The position numbers and the translations under genes were made by a program. From Flavobacteriales bacterium (GTDB lineage: Bacteria; Bacteroidota; Bacteroidia; Flavobacteriales_F; PHOS-HE28), in NCBI GenBank assembly GCA_016713875.1, contig JADJOI010000003.1:2852001-2916000 (forward strand): 64,000 nucleotides of DNA, written 5' to 3'. The notes under the pieces are model-generated. The model searched no databases, was not told the DNA's origin, and was given only the letters and a program-made list of their open reading frames with translations. Shown one piece after another: positions 9,779-17,442 of the stretch (position 1 is its first letter; each line of letters opens with the position of its first letter).

Positions 9779-11959
9779 CTACGGCAGCTGTTCGGTGCGG
9801 GTGCCGGTGGGCAGCGGCGGCCCGATGGTCGTCAGGATCGGGTCGCGGTCATTGCCCGCTCCGGTGTATTTGACCACCCCGTCCATGGTGCCGTCCTCGG
9901 ACCAGTACCCGCTGACGGTGGCGGTGGGCACGATGCCGCCGATGCGTACCAGGATGGCATCGCGGTCATTGGCACCGCCGGTGTACTTCACCGTGTTGTC
10001 GAAGCGGGTGTTGTTGGGCCAGAGCACCGCGGTGCCGTTCACGTCGTTCCGCGCATCGGTGCCGAACACGGGGGTGCCCGGCAGCGTGAGGTCGATGGTG
10101 AGCGGTGTGTTGCCCAGGACCACCGGTGCCGCGGTCATCACGCCCAAGTGGTTGCGGTGGCGGAGCGCCACATGGTAGTTGCCCGGGAAGCGACAGAAGC
10201 CGACAGGCGCCACGCCGTCCACCCCCACCACATCGCCATCGCGCTGCAACAGAGCGGCCCTGCTGGCGAGCACCTGGGTGGGGTCCACCGCATCGCGCAG
10301 CTCCACCAGCACCCAGTCCACGATGGCGCTGGAGAGCGTCCAGCCCAGCACCAGCGGGGTGGTGACGGCGGGCTGCTCGAGGGTGAAGCCCATGGCCGTG
10401 TAGGGTTCGCTCAGCGGGAGAAGGCCCAGCACACGGAGCTGGTCGGACATGGGCAGGAAGTCGGCGGGGGTGTGCACCGCGCCGAGGATGGCCTTGAGGC
10501 GGACGAAGACGCCTGCGCAGTCGGGCTTCTCGAACTGGGCGGTGAACGCATCGGTGGACCCCGCCGACACGAGCAGCAGGGTGTTGGCCCCCGGATCCGC
10601 ATCGAAGGTGCCCAGGAAGATGCCGGTGACGTGGATGCGGCCATCGGTGCCGACGGCCACGCCGCGGCCGACGTCATTCTGCGCGCCGCCCAGGTTGAAC
10701 CCTTGGAGGAAGTTCCCTGCGGCGGAATAGCTGGCCACGAACACGTCGCCGGCCCCGTTGGAGGCGATGGTGGTCACCCCCGGGCCGGGGTCCAGGTCGA
10801 GCGGGTTCCCGGTGGTGTTGCCGAAGGTGCCGGTGACATGGACGGCCCCCTGCGCGTCCACGTCCACGTCGAAGCCTTCGTTGAGGAAGCTCTTGAGCAT
10901 GAAGGCCCAGGCGAAGGTGCCGTCACCGTTCAGCTTGGCCACGAAGGCGGGTTCGCTGAAGTCGCCGGCGAGGGGGAAGCTGCCGGCCCCGGGGTCGAAG
11001 TCGGTGCTGCTGCTGATCCGGCCGGTGAGCACGGGACCGCCGTCCGGGCCCACATCCACGGCCTGCGCGCGTTCGCTGCCCGTACCACTGTAGCTGCCGG
11101 CCCAGAGCACGGTGCCGCCGGAGGAGACCTTCATCACGAAGGCATCCTCGATGCCGGCGCTGGTGCGCGACAGGGTGCCCGGGCCGGGATCGAAGTCGAC
11201 CGTGTTGCGGAACTCGCCGCACACGAACACATCATCCACGGCATCGGCGGCCACCCCGAAGGCCTGGTCGTTGCCGGTGCCGCCCACGGCGAAGCCCCAG
11301 ACGAACTGGCCGGCCGGATCGAGCTTCAGCACGAAGGCGTCCTGCTGGCCGCTGCCACCGGCAGTGGCCACACCGGGCCCGGGGTCCAGGTCCCCGGTCG
11401 AGCCCAGCACGCCGCAGACCAGCACCCGGTCGCTGGCATCCACGCTGATGTCGTGGCCCACATCGTTGCCATTGCCCCCGATGAGGTGGCCCCAGAGGTA
11501 GGCGCCCTGCGGGTCCAGCTTCACGACGAACACGTCGAACGAGGTGTTGGCGCTGGTGCGCAGGTCCACGCCGGGTCCGGGGTCCAGGTCCACCGTTCCG
11601 CTGGCGCGGCCGGTGACGTACACCTCGCCCTGTGCGGTGGTCGCCACCCCGAAGGCCCAGTCGGCGCCGCCCGCCCCGATGGAGCCTCCCCAGAGGAAAC
11701 CACCGGCACTGTCGAGGGCCTGCACGAACACGTCGTTGCTTCCGTTGCTGGCGACGTTGAAGGTGCCTGGACCGGGGTCGAGGTCCACCGTCAGGGTGAA
11801 GTAGCCCACGGTGATCACCATGCCGTTGAGGCCGGTGGCCACATCGTAGGCGAAGTCGGCCTGGGTGGAACCGAGGGCGTGGGCCCACATGGGGGCCTGA
11901 CCATGGGCCTGGGCGGCGAACACGAGGCCCGTCGCCAGAAGGAGGTTGCGCAGGTGCAT
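9779..11959 (-). CDS. Secreted seven-repeat DPGPG protein with C-terminal QLP module (module 1)
   Basis: A 726-residue secreted protein. The start at 11959 gives a signal peptide ending His-Gly-Gln. Residues of about 30-480 hold seven repeats with the pattern V-x-V-T-G-x-F ... D-x-D-P-G-x-G, of the SBBP/bacterial beta-propeller type; seven copies suggest a seven-bladed propeller. The last 240 or so residues are a different module: a V-E-L-R-D strand, a conserved H-R-N-H-L-G-V-M-T, then two N-D-R-D-P-I-L / V-K-Y-T-G repeats and a final E-Q-L-P. The same module ends three other loci in this window. There is no standard T9SS tail. It is first in an operon with the histidine kinase and LytTR regulator, so it may be the ligand, the output or the sensor cofactor of that pathway (inference). 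Confidence 0.88.
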   Translation of the reverse strand: MHLRNLLLATGLVFAAQAHGQAPMWAHALGSTQADFAYDVATGLNGMVITVGYFTLTVDLDPGPGTFNVASNGSNDVFVQALDSAGGFLWGGSIGAGGADWAFGVATTAQGEVYVTGRASGTVDLDPGPGVDLRTSANTSFDVFVVKLDPQGAYLWGHLIGGNGNDVGHDISVDASDRVLVCGVLGSTGDLDPGPGVATAGGSGQQDAFVLKLDPAGQFVWGFAVGGTGNDQAFGVAADAVDDVFVCGEFRNTVDFDPGPGTLSRTSAGIEDAFVMKVSSGGTVLWAGSYSGTGSERAQAVDVGPDGGPVLTGRISSSTDFDPGAGSFPLAGDFSEPAFVAKLNGDGTFAWAFMLKSFLNEGFDVDVDAQGAVHVTGTFGNTTGNPLDLDPGPGVTTIASNGAGDVFVASYSAAGNFLQGFNLGGAQNDVGRGVAVGTDGRIHVTGIFLGTFDADPGANTLLLVSAGSTDAFTAQFEKPDCAGVFVRLKAILGAVHTPADFLPMSDQLRVLGLLPLSEPYTAMGFTLEQPAVTTPLVLGWTLSSAIVDWVLVELRDAVDPTQVLASRAALLQRDGDVVGVDGVAPVGFCRFPGNYHVALRHRNHLGVMTAAPVVLGNTPLTIDLTLPGTPVFGTDARNDVNGTAVLWPNNTRFDNTVKYTGGANDRDAILVRIGGIVPTATVSGYWSEDGTMDGVVKYTGAGNDRDPILTTIGPPLPTGTRTEQLP

Positions 11960-11982
11960 GGAAGCTGGTGGCTGAACGGCTC

Positions 11983-12013
11983 CGAACGTAGGCACAGCCC
12001 AGGCCGGCTCCAA
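11983..12013 (-). promoter_or_regulatory. Bacteroidota-type promoter of module 1 operon
   Basis: On the minus strand a -7 box TACGTTCG (11983-11990) matches the TAnnTTTG consensus apart from one base, and a TTG at 12011-12013 lies 20 bp upstream, within the 17-23 bp spacing of the known Bacteroidota -33/-7 promoter. It sits 23 bp before the ATG of the secreted protein gene. Confidence 0.5.
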
Positions 12014-12147
12014 GCCGATCGGGGCGAACGACCGATCCGTGAGGGCCACTGGCGAGCGAAGCATGCGGAGGAGCGGGCCGTGCGCGGGCCTGGACGTACT
12101 GTGTGCCATGGCCGATGGGACGCTCGACCCGTTGCAGCGGCCGATCC

Positions 12148-13992
12148 TCACTGGAGCAGGATACGCAGGGTGCTCCGTTCACCGTCCGCGTGCTCCACGA
12201 AGAGGGTGTAGCAACCCCGGTCCAGGCCGCCCAGCTGGTCGATCCCCGGCGACGATGAGCGATCCCGCACCATGCGGCCGGCGGCATCGAAAAGGGCGAT
12301 GCGCGAACCCGTGGTGAGTCCGCTCACCTGCAGCTGGTCAGTGGCCGGATTCGGGTAAACGGAAAGTCCCTCAGCGGCCGGACCGCTCACCCCGGTGGTG
12401 AGGTCGACCACCACGGTCACGGTCAGGGTGAGCAGGCAACCGTTCGCGTCGGTGACGCCCACGGTGTAGGTGCCGCCGCTGGTGATGAGGATGGTCGGTG
12501 TGGTTTCGCCGGTGCTCCAATCGTAGGTGGCGAAGGACGCGTCCAGGCCAAGGGTGTAGGGCAGATCGGTGTCCAGGATGGTGATGGTCGGAAGCACCGC
12601 GTCGCCGGTATACGTGAACTCATCGGCGCCCATGTCGCAGACCGGATTACCCCGGGCGTCGCCATCGATGTCGCTGGCCACGACGAAGAAGTACGCGCCG
12701 GCAAGGTCGTTGGTGCAGCCATTGAGGTGGAGATCGGGTTGAAGCGGGAAGACAGGGTCGATGTCGGTATCTCCCGCTCCCAGGCCCGTCCCGTTCTGAT
12801 GCGCGACGATGTCCGGATACTGGCTGCCGCCCACGCTGCTCAGGGTGGGGCCTGTGGTGAACAGGCAGTTGTGGTCCTCGGCGGCCATGTTGCCGGCCAG
12901 CGGAACGAAATAGGCGTAGCCCCCGGCGTTGTTCGCGAAGATGTTGTTGCGCACCTGGGCGTCCTGACCATCGGCAAAGGGGCTCACATGGTAGAAGGCA
13001 TGGCTCTGGAAGGGGCTGCCGGCAGCCACCAGCACGCTGTTGTGCACGATCTTCATATCCCAGAGATTGTAGACCGCCATGCCCCACACATCGCCCGGCG
13101 CGCTGCAGTACACCATGTTGTTGCTGATCATGTTGCCGGTGGTGTTCTGCGTATTGCCCGCCTCGATGCCCGTGCAACCGCCGGTGGTGGCGATGGCCCG
13201 CACATCGTTTCGGCGGATCTGGCTGCCACCGTCGAAGAAGGTGGTGCGGATGCCCGTGAAGAAGTTGCCGTGCGAGGTGGTGATCCGGTTGTCCCCGATC
13301 TGACCGACCGCATTGTGGACGGTGATCCCCGTGGCATACTGGTCCTCGAACAGGTTATCGGTGATGATGAGGCCTTGCGAGCGGGCGCCGCCGGAACCTT
13401 CGAAGTCGAGCTCGATGGCCGCATAACCATTGCGGAAGATGTTGCCGCTGATCACAACGTCCTGCGGGTTGTCGATCGCGCCGAGCACGTTCTGGCCACA
13501 GTAGATGATGTTGCGCTCGAAGCCGCTGTTCTGGTCGGGCTCCGTGCTTCCCTCGAAGACGCACTGGGTGATGTTGATGATCTGGCATGCGCCGGAGAAC
13601 AGGATCACGCGGGCGAACCAGGTGTTCAACGGCCTGAAGGTGAGCGCTTGGAGCACCACCCCGTCCGTATCCTCCAGCCTGAAGATGAAGTTGTCCGTGG
13701 ATCCGAGCGCGTCGTGCTCCAGGATCACATCATCGGCGTCGTTGGTCTCGCTCCTGAAGGTGATGAAGCCCGGCGTGCCGCTGATGGCACCCAGGTCATA
13801 CTGGCCGGTGTAGGTGCCGGGGCGGATGCTGAACGTGACATTGCCGGTGGCGCCCAGCGCGTTCAGGTCGTTCACGGCATCGGTCAGTGTCGCGTAGTCG
13901 GGATTGAGGCCGCCCACGGTGAGCGTGCCGGTGAGCTGGGCGCTCAGGTTCAGGGCCCATGCGGAGAGGAGCAGGGTGGAAAGGTGTTTCAT
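12148..13992 (-). CDS. Secreted right-handed beta-helix protein with T9SS type A sorting domain
   Basis: A 614-residue protein with a signal peptide ending Asn-Leu-Ser-Ala-Gln. Residues of about 25-400 show the repeated I-x-x-N-x-x / I-x-D-N-x-F pattern of parallel beta-helix proteins (pectate-lyase-like right-handed helices), opening with the common A-T-L-T-D-A-V-N-D-L-N-A-L-G-A signature of Bacteroidota surface proteins. The last 80 residues are a T9SS C-terminal domain: V-Y-P-N-P-A-T-D-Q-L-Q-V, then G-C-Y-T-L-F-V and a basic R-I-L tail. It should be exported by T9SS and anchored at the surface or released. A TACCTTG -7 box lies at 14033-14039 on the minus strand. The catalytic residues of polysaccharide lyases cannot be identified, so an enzymatic role is open. 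Confidence 0.88.
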   Translation of the reverse strand: MKHLSTLLLSAWALNLSAQLTGTLTVGGLNPDYATLTDAVNDLNALGATGNVTFSIRPGTYTGQYDLGAISGTPGFITFRSETNDADDVILEHDALGSTDNFIFRLEDTDGVVLQALTFRPLNTWFARVILFSGACQIINITQCVFEGSTEPDQNSGFERNIIYCGQNVLGAIDNPQDVVISGNIFRNGYAAIELDFEGSGGARSQGLIITDNLFEDQYATGITVHNAVGQIGDNRITTSHGNFFTGIRTTFFDGGSQIRRNDVRAIATTGGCTGIEAGNTQNTTGNMISNNMVYCSAPGDVWGMAVYNLWDMKIVHNSVLVAAGSPFQSHAFYHVSPFADGQDAQVRNNIFANNAGGYAYFVPLAGNMAAEDHNCLFTTGPTLSSVGGSQYPDIVAHQNGTGLGAGDTDIDPVFPLQPDLHLNGCTNDLAGAYFFVVASDIDGDARGNPVCDMGADEFTYTGDAVLPTITILDTDLPYTLGLDASFATYDWSTGETTPTILITSGGTYTVGVTDANGCLLTLTVTVVVDLTTGVSGPAAEGLSVYPNPATDQLQVSGLTTGSRIALFDAAGRMVRDRSSSPGIDQLGGLDRGCYTLFVEHADGERSTLRILLQ

Positions 13993-14296
13993 GGCATCGA
14001 GGGTGTTCTGACGAGGCGATCATCCGCACCAGCAAGGTACCGAAGCCCACCGGATCGACCGATATGGCCGTGTTCCCATGCGGAGCCCGGCCGCACATGC
14101 TCCCCCACCACGCGGATGACCCGGTCCGAGAGGGTGTGAACGGGGTTCACGCAACGGACGTTCTCTGCGCGAACATCATCATTCTCCGTTGTTGGTGGGC
14201 CGCTGATGGGGTGAACGACCAAGGAGATCGTGTGAACGCCAGTGCCGTACGCCGGCCGGCACGTGCGCCTGGGGCGGATGGCCGATCTTCACCGCC

Positions 14297-14761
14297 ATGG
14301 ACAACATCTTCGACCGCGCCGTGTGCGAGGCGTACATCGCCCGGATCAACACCCTCGAAAAGGATACACGTCCGCAATGGGGCAGGATGAACGCCGCGCA
14401 GATGCTGGCGCACGTGAGCAGACCGTATGAGATGGTGTGCGACCCGAACCACTCCGCCACGCATAAGCGGCCCAATGGGTTCGTGCGCTTTCTGCTGAAG
14501 CGCTTTCTGAAACCGATCGTGGTGGGCCCGAAGCCCTATGCGAAGAACTCACGCACGGCCCCTTCGTTCGTGGTGGCGGACGAGCGCGTGTTGGAGACCG
14601 AGCGCAAGCGCCTCATCGGCTACATCGGCCAGGTGCAGGCGTGGGGAACAACGCACTTCGACGGCAAGGACAACCACAGCTTCGGGGTGATGACCGCGCA
14701 GGAGTGGAACAACCTCTTCGCGAAGCACCTGGAGCACCACCTGCGGCAGTTCGGGGTGTGA
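14297..14761 (+). CDS. DUF1569 family protein (DinB-like four-helix fold)
   Basis: A 154-residue cytoplasmic protein. It matches DUF1569 by the M-N-A-A-Q-M-L-A-H-V near residue 35 and the C-terminal W-N-N-L-F-A-K-H-L-E-H-H-L-R-Q-F-G-V, where spaced His residues form the presumptive metal site of DinB/YfiT-like helical bundles. Members are probably metal-dependent thiol transferases or hydrolases, but no substrate is known. It is a single gene between two minus-strand operons; a GATCTTC sequence just upstream is a weak -7 candidate. The 300 bp between it and the beta-helix gene holds only the divergent promoters. Confidence 0.9.
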   Translation: MDNIFDRAVCEAYIARINTLEKDTRPQWGRMNAAQMLAHVSRPYEMVCDPNHSATHKRPNGFVRFLLKRFLKPIVVGPKPYAKNSRTAPSFVVADERVLETERKRLIGYIGQVQAWGTTHFDGKDNHSFGVMTAQEWNNLFAKHLEHHLRQFGV

Positions 14762-14830
14762 TGACCAGGTTCGACCCGGAGGCCCACGCACAGGTCGGTG
14801 CGCAGCTTGCGGATCCGCTCGGCCAGGCGG

Positions 14831-15592
14831 TCACCACCGGGACGCATCGGGCCGATGCCGATGCCAGCGCACACGGAGCTCCTCCTTGTGGGTCTTTCCG
14901 ACAGGCAGGACGAGCTCGCCCAGATGGGCCTCCCGTTCGCTCAATCCGGTGATCCGCCGCACATCCACCAGGTAGCGGCGGTGGATGCGGACGAAGGACG
15001 ACGAGGGCAGGCGCTCCGCCATGCTGGTGAGGGAGCAGGCCATCACGTAGCGGCGCTCGGCGGTGTGAACGACCACGTAGTTGTTGTCGGCCTCCACATA
15101 GCGGATCTCCTGCACGGGCACCTTCACCCGGCGGCCCCTGTCGCGCACGAAGAGCACATCGGAGGCCTGGGATCCCTGTTGTTGGACTTCGCCGGGCGGA
15201 GTTCCCGCATCGCCCTGTGCGGCGTGGCGTGCGAGGGCGATCTCGATCTGGGTGCGCAGGTCGTCCTCGTCGAACGGCTTGATGATGAAGCCGGCAGGCC
15301 GGGTGGCCTTCACACGGTCGAGGGTGCGCTGGTCGGTGTGGCCGGTGATGAAGACGAAGGGCACCCGCTCCACCGTGTTGATGCGTTCGGCGATGTGGAC
15401 GCCATCGCGCCCCTTGCCCAGGTTGATGTCCAGCAGCACCAGCTGGGGCCGATGGACGGCGACGGCGCGAAGCGCACCCACGGCATCGGGGCAGGTGGCC
15501 ACCACGATGTGGCCCAGATCGGTCAACAACGCACCGAGGTCCGCGGCGATCACCGCATCATCCTCCACGATCACCAGGCGAACGGCGTCCAT
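14831..15592 (-). CDS. LytTR-family response regulator (module 2)
   Basis: A 253-residue paralogue of the regulator at 7259-7957. The receiver domain has V-E-D-D at residues 8-11, phospho-acceptor Asp55 in L-D-I-N-L-G, and Lys in I-K-P-F-D. The LytTR domain has E-A-D-N-N-Y-V-V-V-H and F-V-R-I-H-R-R-Y-L-V-D. Between the two lies a longer Gln/Ser-rich linker than in the paralogue. The ATG at 15592 overlaps the TGA of the histidine kinase by one base (TGATG), which shows translational coupling; an upstream start at 15658 would sit inside the kinase gene and is rejected. Confidence 0.95.
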   Translation of the reverse strand: MDAVRLVIVEDDAVIAADLGALLTDLGHIVVATCPDAVGALRAVAVHRPQLVLLDINLGKGRDGVHIAERINTVERVPFVFITGHTDQRTLDRVKATRPAGFIIKPFDEDDLRTQIEIALARHAAQGDAGTPPGEVQQQGSQASDVLFVRDRGRRVKVPVQEIRYVEADNNYVVVHTAERRYVMACSLTSMAERLPSSSFVRIHRRYLVDVRRITGLSEREAHLGELVLPVGKTHKEELRVRWHRHRPDASRW

Positions 15593-17397
15593 CAGGCACG
15601 AGCGAAGTTGCGTACGGCGAAGCGCACGGTGGTTCCCCCATCGCTGCGCACGGACCAATCAGCGCCCAGCGTCCCGGCGAAGGTGGCCAGGATGCCGGTG
15701 CCCGATAGGCACTGCGTATCGCCCGCACCGGTGCGGCCGCCGGCCTCGTACCCCACCCCGTTGTCGCGCACCTCCAGAACGAGCATGTCGCCCTGGTCGT
15801 GCAGCACGATGGCAAGCGTGCCGCCATGCGCGTGCCGCCCGGCGGTGGACGGGAAGGCGTGCTTGAGGGCGTTGGTGATGAGCTCGTTGAGGATGAGGCC
15901 CAGCGGCACGGCGCTGTCCACCTGCAAGCGCACGGGTCGCACATCCAGCGCCAGCGTGATGCGCTGGTCCATGGCATGGCTGCGGAGCAGTCCCCGGGCC
16001 AGCTTCCCGATGTAGGCGTCCATGTTCACACCGGTCAGGGCCGTATCACGATACAGATCCTGATGGACAAGGGCCAGGCTCTTGACGCGCATCATGGCCT
16101 CATGCAAGGCGGCGCGGGTGCCCTGATCGGACTCTTCGCGGGCCTGCAGCCGCAACAGGCTGCCCACGGTCTGCATGTTGTTCTTCACGCGGTGGTGCAG
16201 TTCGTGGAGCAGCAGCTCCTTCTCCTTGAGGGCGGCACCGATCACCGCGTTCCTGTCGGCCAGCTGATCGCTCGTGCGCTTCTTCAAGCGGTAGGCGCGC
16301 CAGGATAGAAGAGCGGCCAGGAGCAACAGCACCGCTGCGGCGGCGATGACGCGGATGAGCGTGGTGCGCCGGGCGAGCAGGGCCTGCTGATGGGCGAGGG
16401 CCACATCCTTGCGTTCGCTGTCGAAGCGCTCCTGCACCTCCACGATGGCCCGTGCACGTTCGGCGGAGAACAGGCTGTCCTTCCACTGGATATGCAGCCG
16501 CAGATAGGACAAGGCGCTGTCCGGTCCGCCGGCGCGTTCGTAGAGCCTGGAGAGGGCCAGCGACAGATCGGCGAGCTCCTGGCGGAACGCACTGCGGTCG
16601 GCGATCCGGAGCGCCTCCAGGAAGAGGGGACGCGCCTCCTCATCGCGCCCCATGCGGACCAGGGCACGGGCGCGACCGGACAGGATGCTGCACCGGGCGA
16701 AGTCATTCTCCGATGCGCCCAGCAGGGCGAGGGCATCGCGGTAGAACGCCTCCGCGAGCGAGTCGTGATGAAGGCCCTGGACGAGGCGGGCCTGTTCGAG
16801 GCGGGCCATGGCGGCATGCTCGCGGGCATCGATACCGGCGAGCACATCCGCAGCACGACCATAGAGGGCCTGCGCGCTGTCGGTCACCCCCATCCGTTCA
16901 TACACCTCGGCCAACCCGAAGGCGGCACCCATCTCCCAGGTCACATCGCCCACCTCGCGATAGGCCGCCATCGAAGCGCGATAGGCCTCGATCGCCTTCT
17001 CCAGGCGGCCCTCGTCGGTGTACAGGCTGCCGATGTTCGATCGCGTGGCCGCCACCGAACGCCGGTTGCCCGACCGCTCGAACCGCTTCAGGGCTTCCTG
17101 GAAACAGGCCAGCGCCGGGGCATACGCGCCTTTCAGGTGATGGGCACGACCCATGAGGTTCAGCGCCCTGGCGCTTCGCCAGCCCGCACCGAGCTCCTCC
17201 GCGAGGTCGAACAACCGCTGTCCGTAGTGCAGCGCCGAGTCCGGCTCCTTGAAGAGGTAGGCGCTCGTCAGCCGGTCGAGGAGGACGAGCCGGATCGTGT
17301 CCACCGTCTGCCCGTTCAGCGCCGCACGCAGGCTGTCCACCTGGGCCCGGACCGGCCCACCGATCAGGAGAAGAAGGAGGATGAGCGATGCGCGCAC
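15592..17397 (-). CDS. Periplasmic-TPR HisKA_2-type sensor histidine kinase (module 2)
   Basis: A 601-residue paralogue of the kinase at 7961-9778. It has a signal peptide ending Val-Arg-Ala-Gln, then about 300 residues of periplasmic TPRs, a transmembrane segment near 345-364, the HisKA_2 box with His401 in E-L-H-H-R-V-K-N-N, the N-box L-N-E-L-I-T-N-A-L-K-H-A near 500 and a D-N-G-V-G-Y G1 box. The S-Y-L-R-L-H-I-Q-W-K-D segment before the membrane is nearly identical in both paralogues, while the TPR surface differs, which suggests different ligands feeding the same kind of output. It lies 45 bp downstream of the secreted repeat gene and overlaps the regulator gene by one base. Confidence 0.93.
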   Translation of the reverse strand: MRASLILLLLLIGGPVRAQVDSLRAALNGQTVDTIRLVLLDRLTSAYLFKEPDSALHYGQRLFDLAEELGAGWRSARALNLMGRAHHLKGAYAPALACFQEALKRFERSGNRRSVAATRSNIGSLYTDEGRLEKAIEAYRASMAAYREVGDVTWEMGAAFGLAEVYERMGVTDSAQALYGRAADVLAGIDAREHAAMARLEQARLVQGLHHDSLAEAFYRDALALLGASENDFARCSILSGRARALVRMGRDEEARPLFLEALRIADRSAFRQELADLSLALSRLYERAGGPDSALSYLRLHIQWKDSLFSAERARAIVEVQERFDSERKDVALAHQQALLARRTTLIRVIAAAAVLLLLAALLSWRAYRLKKRTSDQLADRNAVIGAALKEKELLLHELHHRVKNNMQTVGSLLRLQAREESDQGTRAALHEAMMRVKSLALVHQDLYRDTALTGVNMDAYIGKLARGLLRSHAMDQRITLALDVRPVRLQVDSAVPLGLILNELITNALKHAFPSTAGRHAHGGTLAIVLHDQGDMLVLEVRDNGVGYEAGGRTGAGDTQCLSGTGILATFAGTLGADWSVRSDGGTTVRFAVRNFARA

Positions 17398-17442
17398 GTG
17401 GCCAAGTTCGACAGGAGCGCCTTTCCGGAGCGGTCGGGCCGG

